Source: UBA7672 sp041166025
Lineage (GTDB): Bacteria; Pseudomonadota; Alphaproteobacteria; Caulobacterales; Hyphomonadaceae
Direction of reading: 5' to 3'
DNA: 64,000 nucleotides
Assembly: GCA_041166025.1 (NCBI GenBank)
Contig: JBEAMJ010000050.1
Span: 7,421 to 71,420 of the forward strand
The translations under genes and the position numbers were made by a program. The notes beneath the pieces are model-generated. The model was given only the letters and a program-made list of their open reading frames with translations, was not told the origin of the DNA and did not search any database. Below are positions 1 to 8,999 of the stretch, piece by piece. Numbering within the stretch: position 1 is the first letter of the stretch; each line of letters opens with the position of its first letter.

Positions 1-792
1 GATGTCATCGGGCGTCCACGTGAGACGCGTCCACCAGGCGAAGCGCGGTGTCGCCTGATTGAGCGTGGCGATGGCGTCGAGGGCGACGGTCGAGCGGCGA
101 TTCAGGATCCCGCGTTCGACCAGGGCGCGCGCGACCTCGGCCTCCTCGCGCGCCGTCTCGGCGGCGACAGCCGCGCCGCGCAGGTCGCGTTCCTGTTGAG
201 CGAGGTGTTCGGTTTCAGCGTTGATGCGTGAGGTCCAGGCAAGGCTGGCGGCGACAGAAGCAAGAGCGAGCGCGGCGATGATGCCGGCATCGATCAGCAT
301 GCCTCTGCGCCGGCGTGCCTCAGCCGTCGGCGACAGGAGGTCGATGTCGCTGTCGCCGACATGGAAAACCACGGAGCGCGCCCCGCGCTTGCGGGCTTTC
401 GTTTCGAATTCATCGAGGCGGGTGCGGCGCGCCATCGCGACAGCATAGGTGATCGCGCCGTCCTCGGCCGATCCAACGGCGCGTGCGGTGACGCACATCT
501 CAGCGGCGGGGATGGGCGCAAGATCGGGCAGTTTGAGCGCGAGGGCTTGCCGGTGCGCATCGGCATGCCCCTTGGCGAGACTAACCTCGGCCAGAAAACC
601 CTCCTCTTCGGGAAGCATGATCGCGACATGGCGGGGCAGGCGCTTTGCGTCTCCAGCGATGGCGTCGGCGTTGCGTGGTGTGCGGCGCGGCGCCCCGGCG
701 AGGTCCAGCATCTGGCTTGTCCACCAGCGCACGGCGCGTGCCACAGGGTCGAGCCGGTCGAAAGGGCTTGGCTGAAGCTCAAGACGGGTCAT
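1..792 (-). CDS. gspL: Type II secretion GspL/PilN-like protein (3' end outside window)
   Basis: Partial gene; the coding frame is open to the left edge, giving 264 visible codons. The start at 792 overlaps the stop of the upstream pseudopilin gene in an ATGA arrangement, which favours it over the ATG at 801. The visible protein has a roughly 160-residue cytoplasmic N-terminal part, then one membrane segment (an alanine/leucine-rich stretch following a basic RRRRG run), then a helical region rich in Ala, Glu and Arg. This layout fits GspL, or the PilN-like half of it: an inner-membrane platform component that contacts the GspE ATPase. The N-terminal part is shorter than in enterobacterial GspL. 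The assignment rests on topology and on being the last visible gene of a Gsp operon. Confidence 0.68.
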   Translation of the reverse strand, partial: MTRLELQPSPFDRLDPVARAVRWWTSQMLDLAGAPRRTPRNADAIAGDAKRLPRHVAIMLPEEEGFLAEVSLAKGHADAHRQALALKLPDLAPIPAAEMCVTARAVGSAEDGAITYAVAMARRTRLDEFETKARKRGARSVVFHVGDSDIDLLSPTAEARRRRGMLIDAGIIAALALASVAASLAWTSRINAETEHLAQQERDLRGAAVAAETAREEAEVARALVERGILNRRSTVALDAIATLNQATPRFAWWTRLTWTPDDI

Positions 793-1283
793 GGGCGGCA
801 TGTCCGCGAGACCGTATCAAACTGACAGTCAAACGGTAGGGTGCGCCGGGGCCGTGCGAGCCCCAGCGGCGTCGGCGTCTCGGGCGCAATCACGGCAATC
901 GCGCCGGAGGGAAGCTGCGAGAATGTCGCTCCCCTGGGCAGGACAAGCGATCGTTGCAGGTTCGGAGAGGACCATTGGAGGCGCATGGCGTCCGGTTCAC
1001 GGGTGAGCCGGGCACTCACCGGCGCCCCGCCAATGGCGCCGTCGATCTGCAATGGTGTGAGCCGCAACGATCCCGGATCGAGTCGGACCAGCTCATCCAT
1101 CATGGCATCGAGGAGGCGCTGGTCACGGATGTCGGTTGCAGCTGCCTTGACCTCAACCGTGGTCGAAGCGTAGCGCCGGATAATGTCGACGATGCCTGCA
1201 AGAAGCAGCGAAGCAACCAAGAGCCCCGCAATCAGTTCGGTCAGCGTGAACCCGGCGTCCTTGCTTGGGGCGGGCTTAAGCAT
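789..1283 (-). CDS. gspJ: Type II secretion minor pseudopilin GspJ
   Basis: 164 aa. It begins with a short basic leader and a prepilin peptidase site, Gly11 followed by FTLTELI, with the conserved Glu at position 5 of the mature protein (Glu16), then a hydrophobic helix. Such proteins are processed by GspO and sit at the tip of the pseudopilus. The position after GspI and before GspL, and the length, fit GspJ; GspH is the alternative, because the globular domain alone does not decide. The start at 1283 lies inside the end of gspI (8-bp overlap), and its stop overlaps the gspL start. Confidence 0.72.
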   Translation of the reverse strand: MLKPAPSKDAGFTLTELIAGLLVASLLLAGIVDIIRRYASTTVEVKAAATDIRDQRLLDAMMDELVRLDPGSLRLTPLQIDGAIGGAPVSARLTREPDAMRLQWSSPNLQRSLVLPRGATFSQLPSGAIAVIAPETPTPLGLARPRRTLPFDCQFDTVSRTCRP

Positions 1284-1641
1284 CGGGAACGAACCGATAG
1301 CCTGAAAGTGTCATGACGCCGTGTCTGCCGGCCGCTGTCCAGGTCACGCCGACCGTGACCCGAGCCACGTTGGGATAGGGATCGCCCTTGCTTCCAAGGG
1401 TGATGGTCCAGAGAAGGCCGTCGGCCTCTCCGCGTCGCGGCAGTTCGTTGAGGCTGGTTGCGGTAAGCGCGCCGGCAAGGCGGTGCTGCGCTTCAGCAAG
1501 TGCAAGCATACGTGCCTCGGCCTCGACCGTGCGGGCTCGGGATGTCCCAAGCGTCGACATGAGGCCGGCCGCCGCAAGGGCCGCTAGCGACAGGGCTGCG
1601 ATGGCTTCAACCAGTGTGAACCCTTGATCCTTACTCGGCAT
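1276..1641 (-). CDS. gspI: Type II secretion minor pseudopilin GspI
   Basis: 121 aa. Prepilin-like N-terminus MPSKDQG, cleavage expected after Gly7, then FTLVEAIAAL with the conserved Glu12. The short globular part has a WTITLG...VTVGVTW pattern typical of GspI, the pseudopilin that starts the tip complex with GspJ and GspK. Its ATG shares one base with the gspF stop (TGATG), so translation is probably coupled. Length is normal for GspI. Confidence 0.76.
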   Translation of the reverse strand: MPSKDQGFTLVEAIAALSLAALAAAGLMSTLGTSRARTVEAEARMLALAEAQHRLAGALTATSLNELPRRGEADGLLWTITLGSKGDPYPNVARVTVGVTWTAAGRHGVMTLSGYRFVPDA

Positions 1642-2828
1642 CAGATCGCGCCTTCCCCAAGCTGGGAGAGGCCAGTCAGGAAGGCGCTCATCAGCCAGCC
1701 GGTGAACCCGCCCATGGCGAGAATGAGCACGGGACCCGCAGCAGCAGCCGCCTGGTCGAGGCGCCGCAGCGCGCGCTCGACCACAATGTTTCCGGCGCGC
1801 CCCAGCATCTCGCCCAAGGCGCCGGAGGCTTCGCCCACCTTGGCCAGGCGCGCCAGTTCAGGCGAGGCCTCCGGCAGGGCGGCTAGGGCTGCGGCAATGG
1901 TGCGCCCATCGCGCAGGCTCTGACCGGTCGCGTGGAAGCGCCGGCGCCAGAGCGCGTTGGGCGCGGCGTTGGCGGCGAGGTCCATGGCGATCGCAGCCGA
2001 TGCACCGCCGGAGAGAAGCGCGCCGAGGATGCGCGCAAAAGCCCCGCAATTGATGTCGCGAACGATCGCCCCCAGGAGCGGCGCCCGGGCGCGCAAGGCC
2101 GCGAGCGCGTCTCTCACCGGCGGGGTGCGGCTCGCCACAACCAGGCCCGCACTCAGTACGATAAGGCCTGCGAGGATCGCAGCGCCGTAATCCTGCAAGG
2201 CCGTTCCAAGGGCGAGCACGAAGCTTAAACCCTCGGGCGGATTGGGCGCATCTTCAAGGAGCGGGGCGATCGCGGGCCCCGCAATGGCGGCGAGCGCAAT
2301 GATCGCCATCAGCGACAGGAAGAGCAGGAAGGCCGGGTAGGCGAGGGCGCCGCCAATCCGCCGGGCAAACTCATCCTGGCGTCGCAGCATGTCGGCGGCA
2401 AAGCGCAGTGTTGAGCCCAGCTTGCCCGAGGCCTCGCCGGCGCGGGCAAGTTCGGCCGCAAAGGCAAGGTCAGCCGTCCCGGCCAGGCTTGCGGCGCGAC
2501 CGACATCGGAGCCCGCATCGAGCCGCTCCGCCATCATCCGGGCAAGTTGGGCCGCCCGCGCGGTCGAAGCGCCGCTGCCAAGCACATCGAGCGCTCGGCG
2601 CAGTGGAACGCCGGCATCGTGAAGGGCGGCAAGATCGGCGAGAAAAGTTGCGAGCTCGCGGCGGGGGATGCGGGTCCGGCCCGCTTCGCCTTTGGCGTGT
2701 CTGATGCGGACAGGGGTTTCGCCGCGGGCGGAGAGCAGGCGAAGCGCCGCATCCTGCGTTTCGGCTTCGATGAGGCCACTGCGGACGCGGCCCGTGGGCT
2801 GAAGGGCGGCATAGCGAAAAACAGCCAT
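1641..2828 (-). CDS. gspF: Type II secretion inner-membrane platform protein GspF
   Basis: 395 aa, normal for the family. It has two copies of the GspF domain (about residues 65-190 and 270-390) and three membrane segments near residues 170-195, 210-230 and 365-388. GspF is the polytopic core of the assembly platform, below the pseudopilus and next to the GspE ATPase. It follows gspE with a 3-bp gap and overlaps gspI by one base. The N-terminal FRYAALQPTGRVRSGLIEA segment is typical of the family. Confidence 0.92.
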   Translation of the reverse strand: MAVFRYAALQPTGRVRSGLIEAETQDAALRLLSARGETPVRIRHAKGEAGRTRIPRRELATFLADLAALHDAGVPLRRALDVLGSGASTARAAQLARMMAERLDAGSDVGRAASLAGTADLAFAAELARAGEASGKLGSTLRFAADMLRRQDEFARRIGGALAYPAFLLFLSLMAIIALAAIAGPAIAPLLEDAPNPPEGLSFVLALGTALQDYGAAILAGLIVLSAGLVVASRTPPVRDALAALRARAPLLGAIVRDINCGAFARILGALLSGGASAAIAMDLAANAAPNALWRRRFHATGQSLRDGRTIAAALAALPEASPELARLAKVGEASGALGEMLGRAGNIVVERALRRLDQAAAAAGPVLILAMGGFTGWLMSAFLTGLSQLGEGAI

Positions 2829-2831
2829 GGC

Positions 2832-4565
2832 CTACCCCGTCAGCGCGCGCAGGACTTCAGCCGAGGTGGTGATGCCGGCTGCAACTTTTCGTCCGCCATC
2901 GTCGCGCAGGCGCGCGCGAAGCGACGCTTCGGCCGCGGCGACAACGCCATCGACATCGCGGATGTGATTGAGAAAGGCGCCGTCCGCCTCGAAGGCCTCG
3001 GCAATGACGACCCGGCCCAGAAACCCCGACTGCAGACAGCGTCCGCAGCCGACCGCGTCGAAGACGTCCTCGTCCGTTGCTAGCCCCAGCTTATCGCGCT
3101 CGGCCTGGCTGGGCGCGCGGGCGCGCCGGCAGTGCGGGCAGAGGCGGCGCACGAGGCGCTGGGAGAGCGCGCCCCGGAAGCAGGCGGCAAGCTGGAAGGG
3201 CTCAACGCCCATGTCGAGGAGACGCGGCACGGCGCGCGGAGCGTCAATGGCGTGGAGCGTGGCAAGGACGAGGTGGCCGGTGAGAGCGGCCTGCACGGCG
3301 GCCTTTGCGGTCTCGCCATCGCGGATCTCGCCCACCAAGATGACATCGGGGTCCTGCCGGAGGAATGCGCGGATGGCGCCGGGGAAGGTGACCCCAGCCT
3401 TGGGCGCGGCCTGGACCTGCGTCACATGCTCGAAATGATACTCCACCGGATCTTCGATGGTGAGCACTTTGCGGAGCGAGCCGCGCATCGCTTCAAGACC
3501 GGCATAGAGCGTCGTCGTCTTGCCTGAGCCTGTGGGGCCCGTCACAAGGAAGAGGCCGTGCGGCCAGGCCAGCGCGCGGGCGAGGAGTTCACGTTCCGGC
3601 TCGGAGAACCCAAGCGCGGCAAAATCGAGCTTCACCTCGTTGCGGTCGAGGATGCGCAGCACGGCCGCCTCGCCATTGACCGAGGGCACGATCGAGACGC
3701 GCAGGTCAATGGCCCGGCCGCCAACGACAATCGTGGTCCGGCCATCCTGGGCAGCCCGGCGCTCGCCGAGGTCAAGATCAGCGAGCACCTTGATCCTGGC
3801 AATGACCGAGCCTGCAGCGGCGACAGGTTCTTCCGCAATGGTCTCAAGGACCCCATCGATGCGGAAGCGGACGCAGAGGACGCTGGCGCGCGGTTCAAGA
3901 TGGACGTCAGAGGCGCGCCTTGCGACCGCGTCTGCTAGCCAGCCAGCGACGCGGCGGGCAACCGGCGCATCGCGATCGAACTCAAGGGCGGTCTCGGTGC
4001 GCTGATCGTCGCGCTCGGCGATCTCTTGGCGCCAGGATGCGCTGGCATCTTCGTAGGCCGCTGCAAAGAGACGCCGCTGTTCGGAGGCCCCCATGACGCT
4101 GAGTTGGAGCGCCCGGCCGGTGGCGAACTTGACGCCCCGGATCGCCTGGGCGTCGAGCGGATCGACCAGGCCGACGCGCAAGGGCGCGGGCGCAGGATCG
4201 GAGGCCAGGACCAGCAGGCGATGGGCGCGCATGAAGGCGGGTGTCGGGAGGCTCTCCGAAGCCTCGGCGACTTCGCCTTCGGATGCCCCAAGTCCGGTGA
4301 CTGCCAGAAAGGCCGACTGAAGATCGCTGTCGCTTACCGCGCCGAGACGGTTGAGGATCAAGGGTAGGGGCTCGCGGTCGATACCGCGTGCGCGGATGCC
4401 TGCCGCTTCAGCGTTGGCGCTCAGACCGGCATTGGCGCGCAACCAGGCCAGCACCGGGGCGTAGGGGTCATCCTGCGCGAGGGTTTCGGTCGCTGCATCC
4501 GGGAGCGTCTCGACCGGCGGGACGGGCGGATCGCTTTCCTCGGAGACAGCATCGCGCGGGGCCAT
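2832..4565 (-). CDS. gspE: Type II secretion ATPase GspE
   Basis: 577 aa. Cytoplasmic hexameric ATPase that powers pseudopilus assembly. Visible features in order: an N-terminal GspE/MshE domain (about residues 30-160), a Walker A motif GPTGSGKTTT near residue 340, a Walker B/Asp-box region DPDVILVGEIRD near 405, the HLVLATLHA His box, and a tetracysteine zinc site (CPHC near 475 and CGRC near 506) as in GspE. It lies 3 bp after gspG and 3 bp before gspF. PilB is the alternative by homology, but the operon decides for GspE. Confidence 0.93.
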   Translation of the reverse strand: MAPRDAVSEESDPPVPPVETLPDAATETLAQDDPYAPVLAWLRANAGLSANAEAAGIRARGIDREPLPLILNRLGAVSDSDLQSAFLAVTGLGASEGEVAEASESLPTPAFMRAHRLLVLASDPAPAPLRVGLVDPLDAQAIRGVKFATGRALQLSVMGASEQRRLFAAAYEDASASWRQEIAERDDQRTETALEFDRDAPVARRVAGWLADAVARRASDVHLEPRASVLCVRFRIDGVLETIAEEPVAAAGSVIARIKVLADLDLGERRAAQDGRTTIVVGGRAIDLRVSIVPSVNGEAAVLRILDRNEVKLDFAALGFSEPERELLARALAWPHGLFLVTGPTGSGKTTTLYAGLEAMRGSLRKVLTIEDPVEYHFEHVTQVQAAPKAGVTFPGAIRAFLRQDPDVILVGEIRDGETAKAAVQAALTGHLVLATLHAIDAPRAVPRLLDMGVEPFQLAACFRGALSQRLVRRLCPHCRRARAPSQAERDKLGLATDEDVFDAVGCGRCLQSGFLGRVVIAEAFEADGAFLNHIRDVDGVVAAAEASLRARLRDDGGRKVAAGITTSAEVLRALTG

Positions 4566-4568
4566 GGC

Positions 4569-5009
4569 TCAGTTCGATCTCACATCGACATCGGGACCTT
4601 CACCGCCCTCTGCGCCATCCTCGCCCAGCGAGATGACGGGCGGGGGCTGGCTGCGTGCGGAGGGCGCGCCGATCAGGTATTTGCGATTCCAGGGATCGAT
4701 CAGGGTCTTTTCGGAGCGGACATAGGGCCCGTTCCAGGAGGCAAGCGAAGCCGGCGCGGTCAGAAGCGCATCGATCCCTTCCTCAGGGGTTGGATAGCGC
4801 CCATTGTCGATGAAGAAATCATCGAGCGCGGCCGCGAGCGTATTGGCCTGGAGCTGCGCTGTGCGTGTCTTGGCGGTGTTGAACCGTCCCAGGATCTGCG
4901 GGGTTACGGCTGCTGCAATGAGGGCCAGCACCACGATCACGACCAGAAGCTCGGTCAGCGTGTAGCCGTCGTTCCTAGCTCTGGGTCTCATCACAGGCCT
5001 CCTTGCCAA
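4569..5009 (-). CDS. gspG: Type II secretion major pseudopilin GspG
   Basis: 146 aa. The prepilin leader ends in Asn-Asp-Gly15, followed by YTLTELLVVIVVLALIAAAV with Glu20 as the conserved residue. Residue +1 of the mature protein is Tyr, not the usual Phe. The globular part has the GspG signature: DDFFIDNGRYPT...EGIDALL, a WNGPYV motif, then DPWNRKYL, which in this family precedes the calcium site. The C-terminus ends in an acidic stretch (GEDGAEGGEGPDVDV). It overlaps the gspK end by 35 bases. Confidence 0.92.
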   Translation of the reverse strand: MARRPVMRPRARNDGYTLTELLVVIVVLALIAAAVTPQILGRFNTAKTRTAQLQANTLAAALDDFFIDNGRYPTPEEGIDALLTAPASLASWNGPYVRSEKTLIDPWNRKYLIGAPSARSQPPPVISLGEDGAEGGEGPDVDVRSN

Positions 5010-5736
5010 GGACGCTCGATGGCCGCCAGTCCATCACCTGCCAGGGCGTTGCGCTATCGCCCGTGAGCAACATCACGACCGACAAGCCGTCGGCTTCACG
5101 GCCCGCGACCGCAACGTCGATCGCCATGCGTGAGCCGACCGCTGGACGGCCGATCGGAACTTTTTCGCCTACACTGTCCGGGTCGCCCAGTCTCTCCGGA
5201 TCGAAATTCTCCTGACCGCCAAAGACCGTCAACACGGATGCAAGGCAATCCTCACCCGCAATGCCGGGCGCGATGCCGGCAAGCAGCCCGATCGGCGTGT
5301 TGCTCGATCGCGCCGCGGCAAGCCTTGTCTGAACCGCCGCGCGAAGCTCAGCTGGCGCGCCCGCAACCTCGAGCCGGCGTGCAACGGCTTCCGGGTCGGC
5401 GCGGTTGATCTCGAGCTTGTTGGTCTCCCAGGCGATCTTGAATCGGACAGTCTGGCCGAGCGCCTCTAGGGTCGAGGCCGCTTCAAGATCGAGCGCGCGG
5501 CGCCGGGGATCCATCGCGAGCTGCGAGGTCAGGACCAGAATGGCGGCTTCAAGTACAGCCTCGCGCTTCGCAGCGTCCTCAGCGCGCCGCAGCCGCGAGG
5601 CGGCTTCCCCCGAGGCGGTGACGAGCGCGGCCGCGACCAGGCTTATCGCGAGAAGCACGCCGATGACCGAGGCCAGAATATAGCCGCGCTCGCCGCGCCG
5701 GGCAGGCTCGATGTAAGGCGAGCCGCCATCGCTCAT
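4975..5736 (-). CDS. gspK: Type II secretion minor pseudopilin GspK
   Basis: 253 aa. Leader MSDGG...GERG18, then YILASVIGVLLAISLVAAAL. The usual Glu at mature position 5 is missing, as is normal for GspK. A long globular region follows, with a NKLEINRADPEAVARRL segment and a helix-hairpin-helix-like Leu-Leu-Ala-Gly-Ile stretch, as expected for the tip pseudopilin that caps the fibre. The length is a little short for GspK (about 300). It starts inside the end of gspD (ATGA overlap) and ends inside gspG. Confidence 0.76.
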   Translation of the reverse strand: MSDGGSPYIEPARRGERGYILASVIGVLLAISLVAAALVTASGEAASRLRRAEDAAKREAVLEAAILVLTSQLAMDPRRRALDLEAASTLEALGQTVRFKIAWETNKLEINRADPEAVARRLEVAGAPAELRAAVQTRLAAARSSNTPIGLLAGIAPGIAGEDCLASVLTVFGGQENFDPERLGDPDSVGEKVPIGRPAVGSRMAIDVAVAGREADGLSVVMLLTGDSATPWQVMDWRPSSVLGKEACDETQS

Positions 5737-7751
5737 CGCCGCGCCAGCCTCTCTTCGAGCTTCAAGAAAATCTGGCGAAGCTCGTCGGTCGCCTCTACCG
5801 CGGCAGGACCATCGAGGAGGATGCGCGGCGTTACCAGGACGATGAGCTCGGTCCGCTCGACGACGGTATTGTCGCTCCGGAAAAGTTGCCCCAGGAGCGG
5901 GATGTCCATGAGAAGCGGAATGCCATTGCTGGTCTTGGTCTGCGACGTCGATATTAGCCCGCCAAGCGCCACCGACTGGCCGGACGGCACGAGCAGGCGG
6001 CTTTCGAGTTTGCGCTGCTGGATGGTGGGTGAGTCGATGCCGGAGGAGGTGGTGCGGGCAACCTGCGAGACCTCCTGGGAGACCTCGATCTCGACCATGC
6101 CGGAGGCGCGCACATGAGGGATGACTTCAAGAATGACGCCGGTGTCGCGATACTCGGTCTGATTGACGATCGGCGCATCGGGGTCAGTGACCGAGATCGC
6201 CGTCTGCGTCACGATCGGGACCTGGTCGCCGACCTGCAGGAGCGCCGTCTCATTGTTGAGCGCCACCAGACTTGGCCGGGAGATCACCTCGACCTTGGTG
6301 ACCGAGGCCAGCATGTTGAGGGCGGCTTCGATGTCGGTGTTGATATAGGTGAGGGCAAAGCCGGGAAAGTTGGACGTGACCTGACCGTTGGGCGCATCGG
6401 TGAACACGCCGCGAAAGCGTTCTTCGATGCCGCGCCAGTTGATGCCGAACTGAAGATCATTGTCGAGCGTCACCTCGATGATCGCCGCCTCGATCAGCAC
6501 CTGGGGCGGCGTCATGTCGAGCGCTTCGAGGAGTCCCCGCGCTTCGGCCAGCTGGTCGGCATCGCCGCGGACGATGACGGCGTTCTGGCTGGCGTTCACC
6601 GAAACGGAGAGCGCCGTTGAGCCCTGTTCGAGAGGCGAAGAGGCGCCAGAGGGCGCAGGTTGTGCGACGCCGCCCGGCGTCGGTGTCGCGATGGGCGAAG
6701 AGTTTCTGAAAGATCCGGCGGCTTGCGGTGACGCGCCAGTCTCAGAGGTTCCGCCGCTGTCGCGTAGCGACTTGGCTAACTCCTCCGCGCCGACATTCCT
6801 GGCGCGATAGATGAGGACGCCTGGCGACAGAGTCGAACTGGAAACGTCCAGTCGCTCGATCCAGCCGCGGATCGGGGTGATGACCTGGGGATCGCGCGCG
6901 AGCACGATTAGCCGCGACAGCCGCGGGACTGGCACGAAATCGACGCTTCCCGCCATTGGCCCCATCAGCGGCTTAAGGTCCCGTGCGAGTTGCTGCGGCG
7001 TGACCTGTTTGAGATCGAAGGTCGCAACCGACACCTGCGCAAACCAGTCGACATCGAAGAGCGCGGCGGCTGTCGAGATGGCGCTGATCGAGGGTTCGTC
7101 TCCACGCACCAGCAGGAAGCGCCGCGTGTCGTCCGCGACCACAATACTGGCCGAGGGCGCAAACGGCGCCACAAGCGGTGAGAGCTGGCTTGGTGCGATA
7201 TGGCGCGGCGTCATGATCACAACCCCGCCGCCGGGCGGTGAGGGCTGGCCGGGGTCGATGACGCCGGCCTGGATCGGACCGCCCTGCGCAGACGCCCGCG
7301 CGATCGCCACGAAATCTCCGCGATCGATGACGGCAATGCCCATGGGCACTAACGCGGTGCGTAGCGCATCGATTGCTGCAAGGCGCGACTTGAGGTTCTC
7401 GACGCGCATCGTGACCACGCCCGACACGTCAGGTGCGATCGAGAAGTCGATCTTCAGAAACTCGCCAAGGATCTGGTTGACGACCATCGCGATGTCAGCG
7501 CCGGCATAGCTGCCGGAGAAGGGCTCGTCCGTCTCGAAATCAACGGGCGAGGTCGTGGTTTGCATGGTCGAGCGTTGGACGAACTGTCCGGGCCGCACCA
7601 CTTCTTCCGGTGGGGGTTGAGCGGTGGCGGGCACATTCAGCGCAACGGAAATCGCGGCCAAACACGCAACGACAGGCCGCGCGCCGCGGTCGCTGCGGCG
7701 GTGCTGCCGGGTGCAAAGCTCAAGCGGGGAAACCATCCGCACGCGACGCAA
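5733..7751 (-). CDS. gspD: Type II secretion outer-membrane secretin GspD
   Basis: 672 aa. Forms the outer-membrane pore of the type II system. After an export signal (hydrophobic stretch ending near VPATAQ) there is the N0 domain (about 77-150), N1-N3 repeats with a Ser/Gly/Pro-rich insert near residues 340-390, and the C-terminal secretin core with VISRPSLVALNNETA and the GIPLLMDIPLLGQLF lip region, ending in ELIVLVTPRIL. The 7751 start is TTG, with a G-rich stretch upstream; an in-frame ATG at 7736 is a real alternative and would still keep the signal. First gsp gene of the visible operon. Confidence 0.93.
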   Translation of the reverse strand: MRRVRMVSPLELCTRQHRRSDRGARPVVACLAAISVALNVPATAQPPPEEVVRPGQFVQRSTMQTTTSPVDFETDEPFSGSYAGADIAMVVNQILGEFLKIDFSIAPDVSGVVTMRVENLKSRLAAIDALRTALVPMGIAVIDRGDFVAIARASAQGGPIQAGVIDPGQPSPPGGGVVIMTPRHIAPSQLSPLVAPFAPSASIVVADDTRRFLLVRGDEPSISAISTAAALFDVDWFAQVSVATFDLKQVTPQQLARDLKPLMGPMAGSVDFVPVPRLSRLIVLARDPQVITPIRGWIERLDVSSSTLSPGVLIYRARNVGAEELAKSLRDSGGTSETGASPQAAGSFRNSSPIATPTPGGVAQPAPSGASSPLEQGSTALSVSVNASQNAVIVRGDADQLAEARGLLEALDMTPPQVLIEAAIIEVTLDNDLQFGINWRGIEERFRGVFTDAPNGQVTSNFPGFALTYINTDIEAALNMLASVTKVEVISRPSLVALNNETALLQVGDQVPIVTQTAISVTDPDAPIVNQTEYRDTGVILEVIPHVRASGMVEIEVSQEVSQVARTTSSGIDSPTIQQRKLESRLLVPSGQSVALGGLISTSQTKTSNGIPLLMDIPLLGQLFRSDNTVVERTELIVLVTPRILLDGPAAVEATDELRQIFLKLEERLARR

Positions 7752-7848
7752 TCTCGATGCCCCCGCTCACCTGATAGGGGTTGAGCCTAGCCGATGGCCA
7801 AGGAGGTGCAACCCAGGAGCACTTGTCAGGCGAGCCCGAGGATGGGAG

Positions 7849-8196
7849 TCAGTCCGTCGATGCCGGCGGCGAACCTGCGAGGCGAAGAGCCTTGTCCATT
7901 GAGGACTCCAGCCGCCGAACCTCGTTGCCATTTCCAGTCAGCGCGAATTTGCTGGCCAGTTGGTCGCCGACCCTCGCAATCTCTCGCGTCGTCTTGTTGA
8001 TCACGACCCAGCGACAGATTTCTTGGCCGGCAGCATCGGTCGAACAGGTCTTTCCTCTGGCCCAAGGTTCGACAAGCCTGCCATCTGAAGTGACGACCAG
8101 TTCCTGCGGTGGGGGCGCCGAGGTCGATGTAGACGCCTGCTGTGCGAAAGCCGGCAGCGCGACACCAAGCAACAACGGCAAGAAGCAGCGCTTCAT
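7849..8196 (-). CDS. Small secreted protein of unknown function upstream of gspD
   Basis: 115 aa from the ATG at 8196; an ATG at 8211 would overlap the upstream gene by 10 bases and place extra residues before the signal peptide. A clear Sec signal (MKRCFLPLLLGVALPAFAQQ) is followed by a Ser/Thr/Pro-rich linker and a domain with a CSTDAAGQEIC pair that could form a disulfide. I do not recognise the family. It lies 5 bp after the YD-repeat gene and 97 bp before gspD on the same strand, so it may be the second gene of the secretion operon. No strong Shine-Dalgarno sequence is visible. Confidence 0.62.
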   Translation of the reverse strand: MKRCFLPLLLGVALPAFAQQASTSTSAPPPQELVVTSDGRLVEPWARGKTCSTDAAGQEICRWVVINKTTREIARVGDQLASKFALTGNGNEVRRLESSMDKALRLAGSPPASTD

Positions 8197-8201
8197 GACG
8201 A

Positions 8202-8708
8202 TCACCAACATTCTGGCGGGCAGGTTATTGGCGAAATGATCGTGATATCGACTGTCGCGACTGAAGTGAAATTTGAGGAGTCCTTCAGGGTATAGGTGAT
8301 GGAGTAGCTACCCGGTCCTCCTAAAAACTCGATCGTTTGCCCGCCCGGCTGAATTGTCGCGAGCGAGGCATGTGTTCCACCAACGGCGCTGAAGCTGAAC
8401 GAGTCGAACGGCAGATCAGCATCCGTGTCGTTGGCAAAAAGGTCATTTGGGCCAGACAAGGTTATTCCGCCTGAGCTTTCGACAAATACCCCGTCATTGC
8501 CTGCCACGGGCGCCGACACGCCTTGTTTGACCTTCGTGCGATTGTCCACGCTGTCGTAGGTGTAGCGTACGCGGCTCGATGCTCCGCTATTGCGCTCGAC
8601 ACGAACAAGACGCCCGAACTCATCATACTCGTAGGTGTAGGTCGTCTGCGCAGTTGCGGGAGCGACGGCGAACATCCCGGCGATCAGCAGAGCAGCCAGC
8701 TTCTTCAT
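8202..8708 (-). CDS. Small secreted YD-repeat protein with Ig/cadherin-like C-terminal domain
   Basis: 168 aa. The ATG at 8708 is chosen because GAGGGG lies 6 bases upstream and a signal peptide (MKKLAALLIAGMFAVAPATAQ) starts there. Directly after the signal come two YD repeats (TYTYEYDEFGRLVRV and RVRYTYDSVDNRTKV), the unit that builds RHS shells. The second half (about residues 75-165) has alternating beta-type sequence like bacterial Ig/cadherin-like domains, with LFANDTDADLPFD. It faces the large RHS gene across a 291-bp region. Too short to form an RHS cocoon by itself; it may be a fragment, an assembly partner or an adaptor. Confidence 0.72.
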   Translation of the reverse strand: MKKLAALLIAGMFAVAPATAQTTYTYEYDEFGRLVRVERNSGASSRVRYTYDSVDNRTKVKQGVSAPVAGNDGVFVESSGGITLSGPNDLFANDTDADLPFDSFSFSAVGGTHASLATIQPGGQTIEFLGGPGSYSITYTLKDSSNFTSVATVDITIISPITCPPECW

Positions 8709-8999
8709 CAATGTCCCCTCGATTGATCGACACGCATAGGGAAGCAGCAAGCGGAGTATGCCCGAATTCATGATGCGTGCAACTGTGCGATGGACACTGG
8801 TCATCGGCAGTGTGCCATCATCGCTGGTGTACTGAGGCGATTTCATTTCGAGTGCGTGCGCACAAAAAACTTTTCGACTGTTCGCAGTTGCCCACTCGCG
8901 CCGCGAAGTTCACGCTCGACACTGCATGCTTCGTTTTGTTTCGAAGCCGCGTTGTGAACTCCGGGACAAGCGCCGTCGAGCGCGAGAAGGGGACAAGCG
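8709..8999 (+). promoter_or_regulatory. Divergent promoter region between the YD-repeat/T2SS unit and the RHS gene
   Basis: 291 bp without a supported gene. It must hold the promoters of both divergent units. A short palindrome GTGCG-TG-CGCAC is at 8852-8863, followed by a run of A, and could be an operator. The RHS gene has GAAGGGG just upstream of its ATG. No clear -35/-10 pair was recognised by eye. Confidence 0.4.
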
